Notes: generated from the letters alone by a model not told the origin. Shown: positions 52,387 through 61,925, counted from the stretch's first letter. The stretch is DNA of 64,000 nucleotides from Archangium gephyra (GCA_003243425.1 QFQP01000020.1:69003-133002), one strand, 5' to 3'. Numbers and translations: made by a program.

Positions 52387-53571
52387 ATGCACCACAGCGA
52401 ATGGAGTCCGAAGCCGTTCTTCCGTCACCTCAGCCCGACCGCGCTGATCGAGCTGTGCGCGTGGGCATCCGACCTTCGGCCCGAGGGGCCGGGCAAGCCC
52501 TGGGAGCAGCTCTACCGTGCCTGGGCGCGCCTTGAGCCCGACGTGCGGATGAAGCTCGAGTCGTCGCTGCTCCCGGTCAACGACCTGTCGGTGCCTGAGG
52601 CTCGGCCCCGCCTCACCGAGCTCGCCGCTGCCGTCTGGCCGCGCGGGCAACTGGCCGAGGACAGCCGCTCGTGGAGTTCGCAGGACCTCGCGCTCCGTCT
52701 CTTTCTCGCGTCGCCGGGAGCGTTCCAGCAGCTCCACCAGGGCTGGGTGGTCGACTCGCTCCAGCACATGAAGGAGTACGCCGGCCGATACCCGCTTCGG
52801 CCGAAGCCTAGCGCGCGAGCGAAGGCGGAGCTCAAGGATGCGTTGCGCGCGTACCTCCAGCGCACGGCGTTCGGCCCCCGCTGCCACGTCGAAGACTTCG
52901 CGAACGACGAGAAGTTCGCGCTCTTCGTGTTCCTCGAGGACGAGCTCAAGCCGACCGACAAGTTCACCGAGAGCGAGGACCTCGAGTCCGTGTGGGAGCG
53001 TGAGGTGGTCCGTCTCGCTGCGGTGTTCGACTACGAGACCAGCGTGCTGTCAGTGAAGGCCGCCCACCGTGAGGAGCGCGAGCAACTGCGCGACCTCTTC
53101 GCCGAGCACGTGATGCAGGACCCGCTGTACTTCATCGATGCGTACTCGGCGCCCCGCTACGCCTTCGGGCGCATCGCCGATCCGCGGTTCCAGTTCACTC
53201 CCATCGCGGGGAGTGAAGTGGTGGCGGTGACCGTGCAGAAGCTCGTCGTTCACCCCTCCGATGGTGACGTTCGGCGCGTGACGCTCGAGTTCAAAGGGAC
53301 GCCGACGCTCGAGCAGGTTCGCACGGGGCTGCAGGCCCACGGGCTGCGAGTGCCCGGAGACACCATCGATGGTGTTCATCTTCGCTTCGTCTTCGAAGGC
53401 ACTGGGCGTTCTCGGACGCGGACCGTGAGCCTGTTCAACCCGAACTCGACGAATCTGAGCGACACGCCTCGCGATCGCGTCATCCGTCGGCACCTGAAGG
53501 TCTGGGGCTTCGATGCAAACTCCCGTCGGCAGGCTGTGGGCACGGGCCCTCTCCAGGCTGCAGCGCACTGA
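52387..53571 (+). CDS. Unknown protein in the XRE-ImmA module
   Basis: The ATG at 52387 (MHHSEWSPKPFFRHLSPTAL) gives 394 residues; an upstream in-frame start at 52342 is less likely. The family is not recognised. The N-terminal half is helical with many Trp and Arg residues (WEQLYRAWARLEPDVRMKLE). The C-terminal half is beta-rich (AVTVQKLVVHPSDGDVRRVT, VHLRFVFEGTGRSRTRT). No catalytic motif is obvious. Its end overlaps the next gene by 59 bp. Confidence 0.72.
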   Translation: MHHSEWSPKPFFRHLSPTALIELCAWASDLRPEGPGKPWEQLYRAWARLEPDVRMKLESSLLPVNDLSVPEARPRLTELAAAVWPRGQLAEDSRSWSSQDLALRLFLASPGAFQQLHQGWVVDSLQHMKEYAGRYPLRPKPSARAKAELKDALRAYLQRTAFGPRCHVEDFANDEKFALFVFLEDELKPTDKFTESEDLESVWEREVVRLAAVFDYETSVLSVKAAHREEREQLRDLFAEHVMQDPLYFIDAYSAPRYAFGRIADPRFQFTPIAGSEVVAVTVQKLVVHPSDGDVRRVTLEFKGTPTLEQVRTGLQAHGLRVPGDTIDGVHLRFVFEGTGRSRTRTVSLFNPNSTNLSDTPRDRVIRRHLKVWGFDANSRRQAVGTGPLQAAAH

Positions 53572-54667
53572 CTCGCCGCGATTCTCGTTCGCTGAGGTTC
53601 GCGAGCTGGGCCTCGAGCCCGATGAGCTCATCGGTGGAGAAGCGTTCACCTACGCCGGCTTCGACGCGGAGCCCGCCGACTGCGAGTGCGGCGTGGTGCC
53701 GGCGTTCGACTTCCAGACCCGTGCGGCCGAGGGGTTGGTGGGGCTCGCGTGCGCTGGTTCGCCGTCGTGCTCCCGCGGGTGGCAATGGGTTCGGAGGGTC
53801 GAGCACGAGCACCTTCGTACAGATGCGCGCGCGGTGTTCTCGGCGATAGCCGGCGCCAATGCGCTTCAGCCCTTGTCGGCCGCGGTTCCTGAGCCCTTCA
53901 TTCCAGTCGGCCGACTGCTCCGCCGCGGGCTCGACATCGCGGTCGTGTGGTGTCGGGTTGGTGGATCAATGCTCCAGGTCCTGGGTCGAGGGCTCTCCGC
54001 TTCGATTCGCCAGCCGATGATCATCGTCGTTCCCTCAGCCGCCGGGAACGAACGCACCGACGGTTTCGAGGTGGTCGGGCTTCCGCAGGAAGAGACCATG
54101 CGACTCGATCTCCTCGCCGGCGTGGCGCGGCTGACTCCGAACTATCGCGAGCGCGTGCTCGAGGACCCAACGCTCGACCTCGACCACGTGCGCGTCCGCT
54201 TCGCGACGAGACCAGGCGACCGACATGTGCTCGAGATCAACGGACACGACTTTGGCGGGTTCCGGAAGAGCGACGTGAAGTTCCTCCGCATGCTCCTTCT
54301 GGCGGCTGTGAGGAAGAACGGGACGAACGACGGGTGGATCGACAAGTCGCGCCTGCGTGACGGCGACGACAAGGACCGCGCGCTCGAGCGCATGCGTGAG
54401 GAACTGGTGACCTACGACGTGCCCGGTCTGTCCGAGGCGGAGCGGCGCGCACTCATTCGCGCGCACAAGGGTCAGCTGCGGCTCGGCGTGCCGCCCGAGA
54501 ACATCGAGCTCGATGAGTCACTCACGTCGCTCGAATTCATCGGTCCGATCACGACCACTCGTGGCGACGGCACGAAGCCGCAGGGGACCGAGAAGCAAGT
54601 CGAGGGACTTCGAAACGCAGCAGTGCTGCTCAAGGACTGCCGGCGCTGGGGCTGTCCTCCACGTTGA
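53513..54667 (+). CDS. Unknown protein with a Cys-rich N-terminal segment in the XRE-ImmA module
   Basis: The 384-residue protein overlaps the preceding gene by 59 bp. Four cysteines near residues 57-86 (CECG then CAGSPSC) could bind zinc. The middle and C-terminal parts have strands and charged helices (GDRHVLEINGHDFGGFRKSD, EELVTYDVPGLSEAERRAL). The family is not recognised. With the upstream gene it forms a conserved-looking pair behind the regulator and protease. Confidence 0.7.
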   Translation: MQTPVGRLWARALSRLQRTDSPRFSFAEVRELGLEPDELIGGEAFTYAGFDAEPADCECGVVPAFDFQTRAAEGLVGLACAGSPSCSRGWQWVRRVEHEHLRTDARAVFSAIAGANALQPLSAAVPEPFIPVGRLLRRGLDIAVVWCRVGGSMLQVLGRGLSASIRQPMIIVVPSAAGNERTDGFEVVGLPQEETMRLDLLAGVARLTPNYRERVLEDPTLDLDHVRVRFATRPGDRHVLEINGHDFGGFRKSDVKFLRMLLLAAVRKNGTNDGWIDKSRLRDGDDKDRALERMREELVTYDVPGLSEAERRALIRAHKGQLRLGVPPENIELDESLTSLEFIGPITTTRGDGTKPQGTEKQVEGLRNAAVLLKDCRRWGCPPR

Positions 54668-54698
54668 ACATTCCCCGGGACTCCGGTGCAGTGTCACC

Positions 54699-55301
54699 GT
54701 GCCTGACTACGTGCCCTTCAAAGTGAACCAGCTGCTCGCCGGCCTGCGCGCGGCGATGCCGCGCATGCCCTACCTGAAGGATGAAGCGAGCAAGATCGAG
54801 GACGATCTGCCCATAGAGGAAATGGTTTTCATCATTCCAACGCGTCATCCCGGCACGGACGTCGTGATCTTCACGTCGTGCGACCGCAAGACTGAGCGCA
54901 CCCGCGAAGTTGGCAGGGATCGAGTTCGGGTCTGCTTCAGGCGGAAGTCAGCGAGCGACGCGGGCGGACGCTGGAGTCGCATCCAGCATTTCAACCGAAC
55001 CGCTGGAACGATCGAGTCCGTTGCGCGCAAGGTGGCCAGCTCCATGGACGGCAACGCATCACGCGATTGGGGATCGTTGCGCGAAGCGTTGGCCATCGAC
55101 CACGAGCCAGAGATCGCTACACCGCAGAGGCCCCCAGTGCGGCCACCTCCAACACTCGCTGTGCCCAGCGTGCCTCGAGCCGCGCCGCCCCCACCCACTA
55201 CGCCCACGAAGCCCGGGCCAGCGGATCCTCAACCGATGCCAGCGCAGGAGAGATCGCCGACGCTGCTCCGACGCTTGCGATCGTGGCTTCGACTGAGCTG
55301 A
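54699..55301 (+). CDS. Hypothetical protein with Pro-rich C-terminal tail
   Basis: The GTG at 54699 begins VPDYVPFKVNQLLAGLRAAM. The 200-residue protein has an alpha/beta first part (EEMVFIIPTRHPGTDVVIFT, WSRIQHFNRTAGTIESVARK) and a Pro/Ala tail of about 55 residues ending RRLRSWLRLS. No family recognised. It is the last plus-strand gene before the convergent primase gene. Confidence 0.6.
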   Translation: MPDYVPFKVNQLLAGLRAAMPRMPYLKDEASKIEDDLPIEEMVFIIPTRHPGTDVVIFTSCDRKTERTREVGRDRVRVCFRRKSASDAGGRWSRIQHFNRTAGTIESVARKVASSMDGNASRDWGSLREALAIDHEPEIATPQRPPVRPPPTLAVPSVPRAAPPPPTTPTKPGPADPQPMPAQERSPTLLRRLRSWLRLS

Positions 55302-55314
55302 TCGTGGGACTGCC

Positions 55315-58239
55315 TCACGAGGGTTCGTTCCAGGGCGCACGCGGAGTGAAACCCTCGCGATACCCATGCCTCTCCCCCTCGTCTTGAGGGAAGTCGTCGG
55401 CGCTGATGCCCGTGCTCTTCTTCAGGTCGAGGAGAGCGGCGCGTCGACGTGAATCGCGTCCGTCGAACGTGATCCGTTCGCTCTCCGCCACCACGTAGCC
55501 GCCCTGCTTCTTGTTCTCGGTGATGAGGCGGCGCAGGGCCTTCAGGTCGACGACCTCACCCTGGTAGTCGATGCGTTTGCAGTGTGCGCGAAACGCGTCG
55601 TACGAGCTCTCGAGGTGCACCGCGAGGCGGCCTTCGTCGAAGACGTAGTGGACCCGGTGCTTCAGGTGCCCTTGCACGGCCATCACGCCAAGCATTTCGA
55701 GGAAGTGGTCGAGCGCGTTCTTCACCCCGTGGTCAGTCTCCAACACGTCGGCGATGACGGCATCGATAGCGGCGGCGCCCCCAAGGTCGTCGGGGAGCTC
55801 GCAGCCGCAGGCCGTCGCGAACTCCTCGAACAGGTGAACGCCGAGCAGCATCGCGGTGAGGTTCTCGGCGATGCGGATCGGTACCTTCCGGTCGCCGAGC
55901 AGTGTCTGCGTCACTGAGCGCGCGAGCTCGAGGTCGGACACGAAGTCGCGACCCAGGCAGAACTGGATGTACCTCGGAGCGAACAGCCCCAGGTCGACCG
56001 CTCGGAGTTCGCGGTGCGCATGTTGGTAGCCGGCCTTCTCGCGAAGCGTCGTCTTCTCCGGGTTCGAGGTCAGAATGCGCTCGAGCAGCGCGGCCTCCGT
56101 CGGTCGGGTCTCACCCGCGACACAGACCGGCGCCTGCAGGTGGTAGCTGTTCACCTTCAGGTCGGGCCTGCCCCGCTCCTCGGTCTCGCCGCGGTAGAGC
56201 CGACGCAGGTACCGGTGAAGCGTGTTCAGCCGGTGCTTCTGCATGTCGTACGGCTTGTACTCGTCGATGAAGACCGGCACCGAGCGCGTCGACGTCAGCA
56301 ACTTCAGGAGCGCGAACTCGGTCTCGGTCGCGCTGTACGGCTCCGCGTCGCGCACGCCGAAGAGCGGCCACATGATGTCGATGCAGAGGCTCGACTTCCC
56401 CGAGCCCTGCGTGCCCCAGATGAACAACGAGGGGAACGAGCCGACGGCCTTCATGAAGCTCGCCTTCAGCGGCGTGGCAAAGAACCACCCAAGCACCGGG
56501 AGGATGACCGCGGGCGTGTTCACCTGCGGCAGGTAGCGGAACACCACACGCGCGATGGAGAGGAAGGTCTCGTCGTCGGTCGGCAGATACGAGAGGCGCT
56601 TGTCGAGAGACGCGCCGCTCGGGACGTAGACCACTGGCGGAGGGTCGACGAAGCCGGTCTTGTCGATGGCGCAGTCGGGGCCGAGCCAGAGGTGCTGGTC
56701 GCCCTCTCGGTAGTCGCCGAGCATGCTCGAGCCCTGTCGCCGGGGAACCGGCCGACGAGCCAACACCCGAAGCAGTCCCTGGACGTTGTTGTCGCTCCCG
56801 GTCCACTGCAGGTCCGCTGATGGCAGTTGGCGAATCAGATCTCGCTTCGAGTGGAAGGCAGTGAGCGGCAGGCGCAGCGGCACCGTCGTGCCCCGGTCGG
56901 TGAGCGCGTCGCCGACGATGATTTCTCCGTCGTCGGTCGCGATTCGGCTCGTCGGCGAGATGGTGAACGAGGAGAGGACCTTCGACTCTCCCCGCGCGGT
57001 GAGCGTGTAGTAGCAGCGGGCGTCCTCGAAAATCTCTCCCTCAATGGCATCGTCGCGAGCCTCGTCCTCGTCATCGCGCTCATCGGTCCGCAGCTTCCGT
57101 GGAGGTGCTGGTGGCGTTTTCGGCGACGGAAGCTGCGGGAGGTCGCAGCGGGTGACGGACTCCTGGCAGAGGCCCAGTTTGCGGAGCGCCTGACACGGAG
57201 GGGCGATGGCTCCGACCTTGTCGGCGGTCGCCTGAATCTTCTCCCACGCCTTGCGCACGTAGCCGGGTCCATCGCGCCCGCCGAGCTTGCCCAGCCCGCG
57301 CCGGTCGTACTCGAGGATGAGCTCGGTCACCTCGTCGAGCCCGAGTCCTTTGTGCGCGAAGAAGCGCACCATGTTGAAGATGGCGAGGCTCCGGTCCTCG
57401 GCGCCCTCCTGCCAGAGCTTTCGAACGGCTGGGCACATGTCGACCGGGTTCGCCCAGTCGTATTGCCCGTCGGCAGTCCGCCGCGCCTTGCTCGTCGTCT
57501 TCAGCACGAGCAGCGGCGGTGACGGTGCTGGCTTGCGGAGTCGAACAAGGAGCCGCGGATCTTCGAGTCGCTCGTACGGGCTCCGCCACTCGCTCACGCG
57601 ATGCGGGCGATCGCCACGGCCGTCGCCCTTGTGACTGATCGTGCCGATGACCTTGATGATGCGCGCGGTGTCGTGGATCGAATCGACGTGCACTTGCGCT
57701 GTCTGGAACCGTTCGCGCAGCTCGGCTTCGAATGCCTTGAGCCCACGCTGGAGGTCTTCATCGATCGACTTCGGTGGGAGGGCGAACCAAAGCTGAGCCC
57801 CGTTCCCGCTCATCATCAGTCGCGGAGGCGCCAGCCCCTCCTCGATGCACCAGTCCACCGCGAGCTCTGCGGCCTGGACCGCCTGCAACAACTCCGCTTC
57901 GGTGCTCGCGGTGTCCTTCGGTCGGACCGGGTCGAGGTCGATGACGGTCGCGGAGACGACCTCGAGGTCCTTCCTGGTCGCACCAGTGTGCAGCGGCCGA
58001 ATCGCGTTCCGAGCCGCCGTAAGGAAACGCCTCGGGCGCGGCTGAATGCCCACGTAAACGTTGGCGCTCCCGTTGCTCCGGGCGCACTCGCGAACGAAGG
58101 CCTCTTCGTCGTCGAAGAAGCCGATGCCGACGACTCCACCGCCGGGTCGAATGACCCGAACCTCCGACACGCCGTGTGCTGCATGGGCGAGCCAGCGCCA
58201 TGTCGCGCGAATGGCGTCGAGGTTCGGGGCAAGGCTCAT
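55315..58239 (-). CDS. AEP primase-helicase fusion of mobile-element type
   Basis: The 974-residue protein begins with an archaeo-eukaryotic primase-type domain: the acidic VIDLDP motif, MSGNGAQLWFALP and HDTARIIKVIGTISHKG. A PriCT-like helical domain follows (CPAVRKLWQEGAEDRSLAIF). The C-terminal half is a helicase-like ATPase with Walker A WGTQGSGKSS and a VPVFIDEYKP Walker B. Such fusions start replication of plasmids, phages and integrative elements. It is the largest gene of the accessory region, coupled to the XPB-like helicase gene. Confidence 0.88.
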   Translation of the reverse strand: MSLAPNLDAIRATWRWLAHAAHGVSEVRVIRPGGGVVGIGFFDDEEAFVRECARSNGSANVYVGIQPRPRRFLTAARNAIRPLHTGATRKDLEVVSATVIDLDPVRPKDTASTEAELLQAVQAAELAVDWCIEEGLAPPRLMMSGNGAQLWFALPPKSIDEDLQRGLKAFEAELRERFQTAQVHVDSIHDTARIIKVIGTISHKGDGRGDRPHRVSEWRSPYERLEDPRLLVRLRKPAPSPPLLVLKTTSKARRTADGQYDWANPVDMCPAVRKLWQEGAEDRSLAIFNMVRFFAHKGLGLDEVTELILEYDRRGLGKLGGRDGPGYVRKAWEKIQATADKVGAIAPPCQALRKLGLCQESVTRCDLPQLPSPKTPPAPPRKLRTDERDDEDEARDDAIEGEIFEDARCYYTLTARGESKVLSSFTISPTSRIATDDGEIIVGDALTDRGTTVPLRLPLTAFHSKRDLIRQLPSADLQWTGSDNNVQGLLRVLARRPVPRRQGSSMLGDYREGDQHLWLGPDCAIDKTGFVDPPPVVYVPSGASLDKRLSYLPTDDETFLSIARVVFRYLPQVNTPAVILPVLGWFFATPLKASFMKAVGSFPSLFIWGTQGSGKSSLCIDIMWPLFGVRDAEPYSATETEFALLKLLTSTRSVPVFIDEYKPYDMQKHRLNTLHRYLRRLYRGETEERGRPDLKVNSYHLQAPVCVAGETRPTEAALLERILTSNPEKTTLREKAGYQHAHRELRAVDLGLFAPRYIQFCLGRDFVSDLELARSVTQTLLGDRKVPIRIAENLTAMLLGVHLFEEFATACGCELPDDLGGAAAIDAVIADVLETDHGVKNALDHFLEMLGVMAVQGHLKHRVHYVFDEGRLAVHLESSYDAFRAHCKRIDYQGEVVDLKALRRLITENKKQGGYVVAESERITFDGRDSRRRAALLDLKKSTGISADDFPQDEGERHGYREGFTPRAPWNEPS

Positions 58240-59660
58240 GGCGCCCTCAACTCGGACGCCGCGATGCCCAGCACCTCGGAATAGAGGCGCCGACGCTCGA
58301 GGTGGTGGCGCCGAAGAATGGGCACTCGCTTGTCGACGAAGTCGAAGAGCACCGGCGCCGCCTTCGACGGGTGCGGGCGCATGAGCCTGCCGAGGCGTTG
58401 AATGGTGCGCGCGCGCGAACGCCCTGGGAACGCGAGGAACACTCGTGAGAGCCGCGGCAGGTCGAGTCCTTCGTCGGCCAGGCTCGTCGCCACGAGGACC
58501 TGCAGTCGACCCTCGCGTGCGTCGTCGAGGAGCACCTTCCGTTGCTCGCGTGTGACCTTTCCTGTCAGGGCAGAGGCGCGGATGCCGGCCGCGCGCACGG
58601 ACTCCGCGAGGTGCTCGCAGTGGTCGACGCGCCCTGAGAGGACGAGGCAGGTGTTCCCTTCGGTCGCCTCGCGCACCACTGACTCGACGACGAGCCTGTT
58701 CCTCGGGACATCGGCGGCGATGGCGCTCAGCAGCCGCGAGTAGTCCCTCGCCGAGCGGTACTGGAAGGTGAAGCTCGTCGAGACGGTGCGAATCGACGGC
58801 ACGGTGAGCACTCCCGCGGCCACCAATTCGTGGTGGGTGACAACCAGCAGCGGTCTTCCAAGGAAGAGCTCAAGGAGCGGCGTCAGACCGTCCTCCCGGT
58901 ACGGAGTCGCGGTGAGGCCGAGCCGGTAGCGCGCCGGGCAGAGGTCGACGACGGCGTGAAAGGTGCTGGCAGCCACGTGATGCGCCTCATCGAGAATCAG
59001 CAGGCCGAACTTCGACAGGAACGCCTCGAGCTCGGCGCTCGGCCACTGCACCAACGCCTGGATCAGGGCGACGGTGATCGGCCCCTCGGAAACCTCGCCT
59101 GCGCCCACCAGACCCGCGGTCACTCCCAGCCGCTCCAGAATCTCGCTGCGCCACTGCTCCGCGAGGTCGTGGGTGTGCACGAGGACGAGCGCTGGCGTCT
59201 TGAGGCGAGTGATGGCCCCGAGCGCGACGCGAGTCTTCCCGCCTCCGCAGGGCAGCACGACGGTTCCCTGCTTCACCGTGGCGAGCGAGTCGACCGCGCG
59301 TGATTGGTAGAAGCGCAGCGGAACGGCCGGAAGCTCAAGCCGCTCACGAGGCAGCACCCGAGCGTCGTCGAACGTGAGCTCGAGCCCAGCGAGGTCGGCC
59401 TCGCGCCGGAGCACATGCACGGCGCCACGAGGCAGCCGCACTCGGCCCTCTCGTTCCGCGAGGACACACATCACCTCGTCGCCCATCGGTGCGAGCCGGA
59501 GTCGCGCCCGAGCTCGGACCTGCGGGTTCTCGAACGACAACGCCCGGCGCAGGCGCTCGACGAACTTCGCCGAGACCTGGCCGGACTCGAAGCTCAGACC
59601 CGCATCGACTCGAACACGCACGGGACTCACCTCGGCGAGGCGTCGGCCGTCTTCAGGCAA
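58236..59660 (-). CDS. XPB/SSL2-like SF2 helicase
   Basis: The 474-residue protein has an N-terminal damage-recognition-like domain and an SF2 core: VVLPCGGGKTRVAL (Walker A), LLILDEAHHVA (DEAH), LGLTATPYREDG, LVATSLADEGLDLPRL and IQRLGRLMRPHPSKA (motif VI). The size and motifs match short prokaryotic XPB proteins. It likely remodels DNA during element replication or repair. It overlaps the primase gene by 4 nt. Confidence 0.9.
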   Translation of the reverse strand: MPEDGRRLAEVSPVRVRVDAGLSFESGQVSAKFVERLRRALSFENPQVRARARLRLAPMGDEVMCVLAEREGRVRLPRGAVHVLRREADLAGLELTFDDARVLPRERLELPAVPLRFYQSRAVDSLATVKQGTVVLPCGGGKTRVALGAITRLKTPALVLVHTHDLAEQWRSEILERLGVTAGLVGAGEVSEGPITVALIQALVQWPSAELEAFLSKFGLLILDEAHHVAASTFHAVVDLCPARYRLGLTATPYREDGLTPLLELFLGRPLLVVTHHELVAAGVLTVPSIRTVSTSFTFQYRSARDYSRLLSAIAADVPRNRLVVESVVREATEGNTCLVLSGRVDHCEHLAESVRAAGIRASALTGKVTREQRKVLLDDAREGRLQVLVATSLADEGLDLPRLSRVFLAFPGRSRARTIQRLGRLMRPHPSKAAPVLFDFVDKRVPILRRHHLERRRLYSEVLGIAASELRAP

Positions 59661-60375
59661 ACGGGTCGACCTCGACCGGCGTGGTCGCCGGGGCGTCGAA
59701 CTCCGCGACGAGCTTCTCGATGAAGGCCTTCGCGCGCTCCCACTGGGCAGCCGGCAGGTCCTTGATGCGCTTGATGCCGAACTGCTCGAGGAAGCGGTCG
59801 ACCGCCTGGCGCGGCATCGCCTTGAGCTGGGTGACGATGGCCGTGGCCAGCTTCGGGTCGATGGGCCCCTCGGGCGCGGCCTCCTCCGGCTCCGGCTCCT
59901 TCTCGAGCTCGGCGGCGTACAGCTTCGGCAGGTCGAGCAGCTCGACGGCCTGGAAGGACTTGCGCTCCTCAGCGGTCAGCTGGCGCTCGGGGAGAATGGA
60001 GTACGTCGTCTTCGGGTCCTTCGCCGCGCCGTGGCGCTGCACCTCGAAGGCCCACTTCTCGAGGCCGTACTTCTCGCGCACGCGCACGAGGTCCTTGAAG
60101 AACATGACGCCCTGCTCGAGCACCTTCACCTCGCCCGTCTCAGGGAGCGCCACGTTGTACGCGACGCGCAGCGACACCTTGTGACCGGCCGCCCGCACCG
60201 CGTCGTCCGCGGGCACGTACTTGCCGTCGACGAAGCTGACCTCGCGCGGGTACGGCTCGCCGAGGAACACGACCACCGCCTTGTCCTCGTCATTCGCGAG
60301 CTTGAGCCAGGTGCTCGAGTCCGCGTCGTGCTTCTTCGCCATCTCTTCGGTCTGCTCCCACATGTTCGTCGCCAT
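59653..60375 (-). CDS. Possible phage-type single-stranded DNA-binding protein
   Basis: The 240-residue protein starts MATNMWEQTEEMAKKHDADS and continues with the beta segment AVVVFLGEPYPREVSFVDGK, which resembles phage ssDNA-binding cores; GHKVSLRVAYNVAL and VMFFKDLVRVREKYG follow. The C terminus ends in an acidic PVEVDPFA tail, as in SSBs. The position between XPB helicase and sigma-like genes supports a replication role. Homology is inferred from appearance only. Confidence 0.55.
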   Translation of the reverse strand: MATNMWEQTEEMAKKHDADSSTWLKLANDEDKAVVVFLGEPYPREVSFVDGKYVPADDAVRAAGHKVSLRVAYNVALPETGEVKVLEQGVMFFKDLVRVREKYGLEKWAFEVQRHGAAKDPKTTYSILPERQLTAEERKSFQAVELLDLPKLYAAELEKEPEPEEAAPEGPIDPKLATAIVTQLKAMPRQAVDRFLEQFGIKRIKDLPAAQWERAKAFIEKLVAEFDAPATTPVEVDPFA

Positions 60376-60378
60376 GGT

Positions 60379-60603
60379 TCAGCTCTCCTTGGTGGTGTTG
60401 CGGTTGGGGGTGGTCCGCTCGCGCCGGTACACGGCGAAGAGCGGGGTTCCGTCGGAGGCGTCGCCCGCCTCCTCGAGGTGAAAGTCGGCGCCGGGGTCGA
60501 CGACCTGCTCGATTTCCCAGCGCCGAAAGAGCCCGGGGAGGCGGACGAAGTCCTCATCTTCGGAGGGGCGCGCTCGCGCGGTGTGAGAGTGATCCGTCTG
60601 CAT
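60379..60603 (-). CDS. Short hypothetical protein in the replication block
   Basis: The ATG at 60603 (MQTDHSHTARARPSEDEDFV) gives 74 residues with a middle WEIEQVVDPGADFHLEEAG and a basic tail. No family recognised. It lies 3 bp from the ssDNA-binding-like start and in the same direction, supporting a real gene. Confidence 0.5.
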   Translation of the reverse strand: MQTDHSHTARARPSEDEDFVRLPGLFRRWEIEQVVDPGADFHLEEAGDASDGTPLFAVYRRERTTPNRNTTKES

Positions 60604-60632
60604 CGTTGGTGGCTCCAGCTCGGGTGTTGGTC

Positions 60633-61418
60633 TCAAACGCGTGGAGGCGCCGCGGCCTGGGACAGCGCTCGAACGAGGTGCGGGCGAACTCGGCGCAGCG
60701 CGCGTTGGAAGCGCTTCCTCGCGGCGTCGTGCGAAAGGCCCAAACGGGTGCCCGCCTGCCGCTGCGTCTCTTCGAGGACTGCCACGGCGACCAGCAAGTC
60801 GGCGTCATCACCGACGACCGCGCGGAGCCACGCCCGGAGAGAACTGGTCTCCTCCTCGTCGGAGACGGCCGGCGGCAACCCCAGGACGGAGTTGGTCGAG
60901 AGGGTCAACTCGACAGCGGTCTCGGTCTGGACCTGGCCGAGGCCCTCTTGAATGCGCTGCGCTCCCGCCCAGAAGCGCTTCCTCGCGGCCATCACGTCGC
61001 GCTCTGTGCTCCGAACGAGCGTCGCGGCCACCCGCGTGACGTTCGTGAGGTTGAGGCGCTCGACGAGCGCGATGAAGGCGCTGGCCAACTCCGAGACCAG
61101 CTCGTCGGCATCGGAGAAGTACTTGAGGCGTCGCCGATAGACCGCGTCGAGGCCGGGCCAGAGGCCGAGCCACAGGAGCTTCGTCGCGAGGTCGCGGTGC
61201 TCGCGTCGTTGCGCGAGTCGTACGAGCAGACCGAGCAGCCGGTCCTTCTCGTCGAGGTCACCGTCGTGACGGTGCAGGTACGCGATGACGCGGCCCGGGT
61301 CGCTGAACGCCGCGAGGAGCGCGTGGTGTCGTCTCGCTTCATGGAACTCCAGGTCGAACTGCAAGGAACGAACTGCTGCACGGAGGCTCGAGTGAAGAGC
61401 CGCCCAACGCGCGCGCAT
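60633..61418 (-). CDS. Sigma-70 region-4-like regulatory protein
   Basis: The 261-residue protein has a C-terminal HTH of sigma region 4 type, ETQRQAGTRLGLSHDAARKR. The N-terminal 180 residues are helical (YLHRHDGDLDEKDRLLGLLV, LNLTNVTRVAATLVRSTER). The region-2 promoter-melting part is not clearly visible, so it may be a sigma-like regulator rather than a full sigma factor. It heads the minus-strand replication block. Confidence 0.65.
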   Translation of the reverse strand: MRARWAALHSSLRAAVRSLQFDLEFHEARRHHALLAAFSDPGRVIAYLHRHDGDLDEKDRLLGLLVRLAQRREHRDLATKLLWLGLWPGLDAVYRRRLKYFSDADELVSELASAFIALVERLNLTNVTRVAATLVRSTERDVMAARKRFWAGAQRIQEGLGQVQTETAVELTLSTNSVLGLPPAVSDEEETSSLRAWLRAVVGDDADLLVAVAVLEETQRQAGTRLGLSHDAARKRFQRALRRVRPHLVRALSQAAAPPRV

Positions 61419-61509
61419 GACGCGCCGCCTTCCCGGCCGGCGTCAGGGCGCTCGATGGGGCCGAATCAGGGCGTCGTGCGCTCGGTGGGAATGTGGTGGG
61501 GCGCGGAGG

Positions 61510-61716
61510 TCAGGCCGCGGTCTGCGGGGCGAACGCGCGCGACGGGGACGTCACGACGCTCAGCGTCTTGCAGCGGTAGCAGGTGATGGAGACGGTGAAC
61601 TGGCCGCCGGTGATGGTGGCCTGCAGGTCGCCGCGGCGAATGCAGAGGCCCCCGGCGTCATGCTTCGCCAGGAGGGCGTGGCACTGCTTGCAGCGGAAGT
61701 CGGTCGTCGAACCCAT
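61510..61716 (-). CDS. Com-like zinc-finger protein
   Basis: The ATG at 61716 (MGSTTDFRCKQCHALLAKHD) gives 68 residues with two CxxC pairs, RCKQC and CYRCKTL, spaced as in the phage Mu translational regulator Com. Com binds mRNA to allow translation of mom; here no mom gene is seen. It may be an RNA- or DNA-binding accessory of the element. Confidence 0.75.
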   Translation of the reverse strand: MGSTTDFRCKQCHALLAKHDAGGLCIRRGDLQATITGGQFTVSITCYRCKTLSVVTSPSRAFAPQTAA

Positions 61717-61897
61717 GGGTGCTTGCTCCTCGTGCTCGCGAGGCGTTCGCGAGTGGGCGCAAGGTCGCTTGGGTGGGGATGGGGGATTGAAGGGTGGGAA
61801 TCGCGGTCGGCTCCGGGATCCCTTTCCCGCTTCCGGCCGCAACCGTGGAATCTTCCACGCGCCCCAGTGTTATTGAGTAGATACGACGTCGTTGCGC

Positions 61898-61925
61898 TTG
61901 ACCGGCCGATCTCCGGCCATATCCT
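61898..61925 (+). promoter_or_regulatory. Promoter with a palindrome in its spacer, before the TIGR04255 gene
   Basis: TTGACC (61898-61903) and TATCCT (61920-61925) are 16 bp apart. The spacer contains GGCCG-ATCTC-CGGCC (61904-61918), a perfect inverted repeat suited to a repressor. A second palindrome GTGGAA-TC-TTCCAC lies near 61845-61858. The ATG is 12 bp after the -10, so the leader would be very short. Confidence 0.45.
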
